Shown here: in pieces, positions 62,163 to 64,000 of the stretch
How the letters are laid out: every line of letters starts with the position of its first letter
How positions within the stretch are numbered: position 1 is the first letter of the stretch
Source of the DNA: Terrihalobacillus insolitus
GTDB taxonomy: Bacteria; Bacillota; Bacilli; Bacillales; Amphibacillaceae
Assembly: GCF_028416575.1 (NCBI RefSeq)
Contig: NZ_JAMQKB010000001.1
Span: 205,649-269,648 of the forward strand
DNA length: 64,000 nt
Direction of reading: 5' to 3'
Translations under genes and position numbers: made by a program
Notes under the pieces: generated by a model
Told to the model about the DNA's origin: nothing
Seen by the model: only the letters and a program-made list of their open reading frames with translations
The model's database searches: none

Positions 62163-63404
62163 CTATTGACTTACCGCTCCTTCAATTGCCTCCGCTGCTG
62201 CATCCGCAGCTTCTTGTGGTGTTACGTCGCCTTCCAGCATCGCTTGAAGTTGTGCTTGTATCATCGGCATAATGTCACGCCCTTTAGGATTGATGACTCC
62301 TGGCAACGTATACTGGGTATAAGACGCTAACTGACTCAAAAATGGTTGCTCATCAAAAATATCTTTTGAAGACTCTCTAGCAGGAATATATTGTGTTACT
62401 TTGTTAAACGTACGTTGATTTTCCGCATTCGTTAGTGTCTTTACAAATTCTGCTGCTGTTGCAGGATTATCCGTGTTTGACGGTACAACAAACATTCCAG
62501 TTGTACCATATGCTGCTTGCTTTTTATTTTTTAATGGCGGTCCAATTACGAAGTCTATTTTCCCTTTATTTTGCAAATTCGCTAATGTATTACCAGATCC
62601 TAATATTGCTAGCATTTGACCATCTTCCCATAGTGCATTTTGTTCCATCGCAGTAACAGAGTCTTCTGGAATCCAGCCATTTTTATACATTTTATTAATG
62701 AAACTAAATGCCTCTACTCCACCTTCACCATTAATTAAAACTTCATTATCCGCTGAAACAATATCTCCACCAGCTTGCCAAATGTATGGATACAATGTAT
62801 TATTCATGGATCCACCACCTTGGAACGATGTTGCATAGAAACCTTGCTCTTTAGCTTTAACAGCCCATGCCTCAAACTCTTTCCACGTCTCAGGTAGATT
62901 TTCAGGATCCTCCCCAATAGCTTCAATTACCGATTTGTTATAAAATAATGTGTCGACAGACTGCAATATTGGAAGACCATACAATTTATCTTTCCACGTT
63001 GTTGATACTAGTGCGGAATCAACAAAGTCATCCATATCATATCCTTCTAAGTATGGATCCAGTTCCAAAAGCATTCCTACGTCGGCATATTGAGGCATTT
63101 GATCAGGAATTGCATAAAACACATCTGGACCGTTGTTTGCTGCCAGGGCCGTTAAAATCTTTTGATCACGGTTTGCCCAAGGAATGATTTCGATGTTAAC
63201 CTCTGCATCATATTCTTCTTGAAATGATGTACTAATTTTATCCCACATTTCTTCTTCTTTCTCAGCATCCCCAGTAAACGGATGCGCCCAAACAGTGATC
63301 TCTCCACCGACTTCTCCTTCAGCACCTCCACTTGTGTCATTAGAACAGCCAGCTACAACAAGACCAATCACAAGTAATAAAGTAAGAAAACTAATCTTCT
63401 TCAT
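62163..63404 (-). CDS. Carbohydrate ABC transporter substrate-binding lipoprotein
   Basis: The 413-aa precursor has a lipoprotein signal with lipobox VAGC near residue 20 and a family 1 extracellular solute-binding domain (GEITVWAHPFTGDAEKEEEM, KILTALAANNGPDVFYAIPD, YGLPILQSVDTLFYNKSVIE). Such receptors bind oligosaccharides or glycosides. GAAAGGGG precedes the ATG. It is the first gene of the ABC operon and its promoter carries operator C. Confidence 0.9.
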   Translation of the reverse strand: MKKISFLTLLLVIGLVVAGCSNDTSGGAEGEVGGEITVWAHPFTGDAEKEEEMWDKISTSFQEEYDAEVNIEIIPWANRDQKILTALAANNGPDVFYAIPDQMPQYADVGMLLELDPYLEGYDMDDFVDSALVSTTWKDKLYGLPILQSVDTLFYNKSVIEAIGEDPENLPETWKEFEAWAVKAKEQGFYATSFQGGGSMNNTLYPYIWQAGGDIVSADNEVLINGEGGVEAFSFINKMYKNGWIPEDSVTAMEQNALWEDGQMLAILGSGNTLANLQNKGKIDFVIGPPLKNKKQAAYGTTGMFVVPSNTDNPATAAEFVKTLTNAENQRTFNKVTQYIPARESSKDIFDEQPFLSQLASYTQYTLPGVINPKGRDIMPMIQAQLQAMLEGDVTPQEAADAAAEAIEGAVSQ

Positions 63405-63708
63405 AATTAAACCCCTTTCATTTTTTTAAATAAAAAGAAAATTTTGATTAAATAAAATATCCACCTCCCTATAGACCTTTAACCTGTCACTAAATTGCAA
63501 TATATTCTTAAAAAAACGCTGTGACGGAAACAATAGCCAATAGATGATTGTAAGAGTTTGACTAGTTGAAATATTCTTAATGACTACTTTTATAGTATGT
63601 TTTTTTTGTACAAGAGACAAGTCTATTAATTGTCTTTAAATGCTGTTTACTAAGATTATTATCAATTTGCTGTATAATGAACACATAATGGATTTGTGGA
63701 GTGATAAA
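63405..63708. promoter_or_regulatory. Divergent control region of the ABC operon and DUF624 gene
   Basis: The 304-bp gap holds the ABC promoter with operator C at 63592-63636 and, on the plus strand, a TATAAT at 63673-63678 that suits the DUF624 gene but has a poor -35. The long leader of the binding-protein gene (about 180 nt) has no RNA element I recognise. Confidence 0.5.
63592..63636 (-). promoter_or_regulatory. Promoter of the ABC operon with operator C
   Basis: On the minus strand TTGTCT (63615-63620) and TACTAT (63592-63597) are separated by 17 nt. The -35 lies in GACAAGTCT-N7-GTCTT (63616-63636), the same arrangement as at 57845-57889. Confidence 0.65.
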
Positions 63709-64000
63709 ATGGGTGGCTGGGAAAAATTTAACCAAATTGTATACTGGATGCTGAAAATAGCTTACATCAACCTGTTATGGATCTTCTTTACTGTAATAGG
63801 GCTTATTGCTTTTGGAATTTTCCCAGCAACTGCTGCAATGTTTGCCATAACACGTAAATGGATAATTTTAGAGGAAAGGGACTTCAAGATTTTTCAAACT
63901 TTTTGGTCCTTCTATCGGCAAGACTTTTTTAAACTAAACGGTTTTGCACTTATCTTTATTGTAATCGGTTATTTCTTGTATTACGATGTGAGCTTTTTAC
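63709..64000 (+). CDS. DUF624 (YesL-like) membrane protein, 5' part
   Basis: The first 97 residues, MGGWEKFNQIVYWMLKIAYI then NLLWIFFTVIGLIAFGIFPA and TAAMFAITRKW, match the start of DUF624/YesL proteins, which accompany CUT1 transporters in pectin and other glycan loci. GGAG lies 7 nt before the ATG. The gene runs off the window. Function unknown. Confidence 0.82.
   Translation, partial: MGGWEKFNQIVYWMLKIAYINLLWIFFTVIGLIAFGIFPATAAMFAITRKWIILEERDFKIFQTFWSFYRQDFFKLNGFALIFIVIGYFLYYDVSFL

Overview
The window looks like a chromosomal segment of a low-GC Gram-positive Bacillaceae, probably of the Oceanobacillus/Virgibacillus/Ornithinibacillus type; the genus is inferred. Support comes from the Bacillus-type degS-yvyE neighbourhood at the left edge, Bacillus-style ribosome-binding sites with many GTG and TTG starts, an IDEAL-domain protein, SigL (sigma-54), a DabAB (YbcC-type) pair, a FIMAH-domain secreted protein and a holin-like type I toxin. 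There are no rRNA or tRNA genes, no prophage and no CRISPR array. The character is a carbohydrate-catabolism island, littered with short non-coding mobile repeats.

Layout. 0-3.8 kb: start of degS, yvyE, and nagB-nagA divergent from their GntR-type regulator. 3.9-9.2 kb: two DHA2-type drug exporters, each next to a divergent regulator (MarR with a 38-bp operator dyad, TetR). 9.3-12.1 kb: a small unknown protein and a MecA/PBP3-type penicillin-binding protein. 12.3-15.0 kb: a KDPG aldolase and a Gfo/Idh oxidoreductase, separated by about 18 copies of a ~52-bp hairpin-forming tandem repeat. 15.4-20.1 kb: a D-threonate-type operon (DeoR regulator, DUF1537 kinase, PdxA2, GntP permease). 20.2-32.4 kb: an SDR, an RpiR regulator with gluconokinase, and a nine-gene minus-strand operon for gluconate and galactonate (6-phosphogluconate dehydrogenase, TRAP transporter, KDG kinase, KDPGal aldolase, galactonate dehydratase, AEC carrier, 2-hydroxyacid dehydrogenase). 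32.5-41 kb: MITE-like elements with 8-bp target duplications, the IDEAL protein, dabB-dabA, a DUF2294 gene with an attenuator-like leader, an unlisted type I toxin-antitoxin locus and rpoN/sigL.

41-64 kb: a large glycan or glycoside locus. A secreted 1177-aa protein (two carbohydrate-binding-like modules, propeller, Ig-like, FIMAH) is followed by a long minus-strand operon starting at 57812: NAD-dependent epimerase, DHDPS-like aldolase, zinc-ADH-like oxidoreductase, a Gfo/Idh gene broken by a single in-frame stop, another Gfo/Idh, an FAD oxidoreductase, a CE7-type esterase, a TIM-barrel isomerase, a protein resembling only the C-terminal half of Gfo/Idh enzymes, a further Gfo/Idh, a ROK kinase and a second NagA. 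Divergent from it is a one-component regulator with a GGDEF-like domain (GGEEY) and a C-terminal winged helix. Next comes a CUT1 ABC importer without its own ATPase plus another Gfo/Idh, and at the edge a YesL/DUF624 gene.

The same operator-like motif (GACAAGTCT, 7-8 nt, GTCTT) sits on the -35 region of both large operons and just downstream of the start site predicted for the regulator. The 41-64 kb block therefore looks like one regulon controlled by the GGDEF-wHTH protein. My inference is that it imports an N-acetylhexosamine-containing or otherwise modified glycoside, processes it by oxidation and lyase/isomerase chemistry rather than by ordinary glycosidases (none is visible), and sends GlcNAc-6-P through the second NagA to the NagA/NagB route at the left end.
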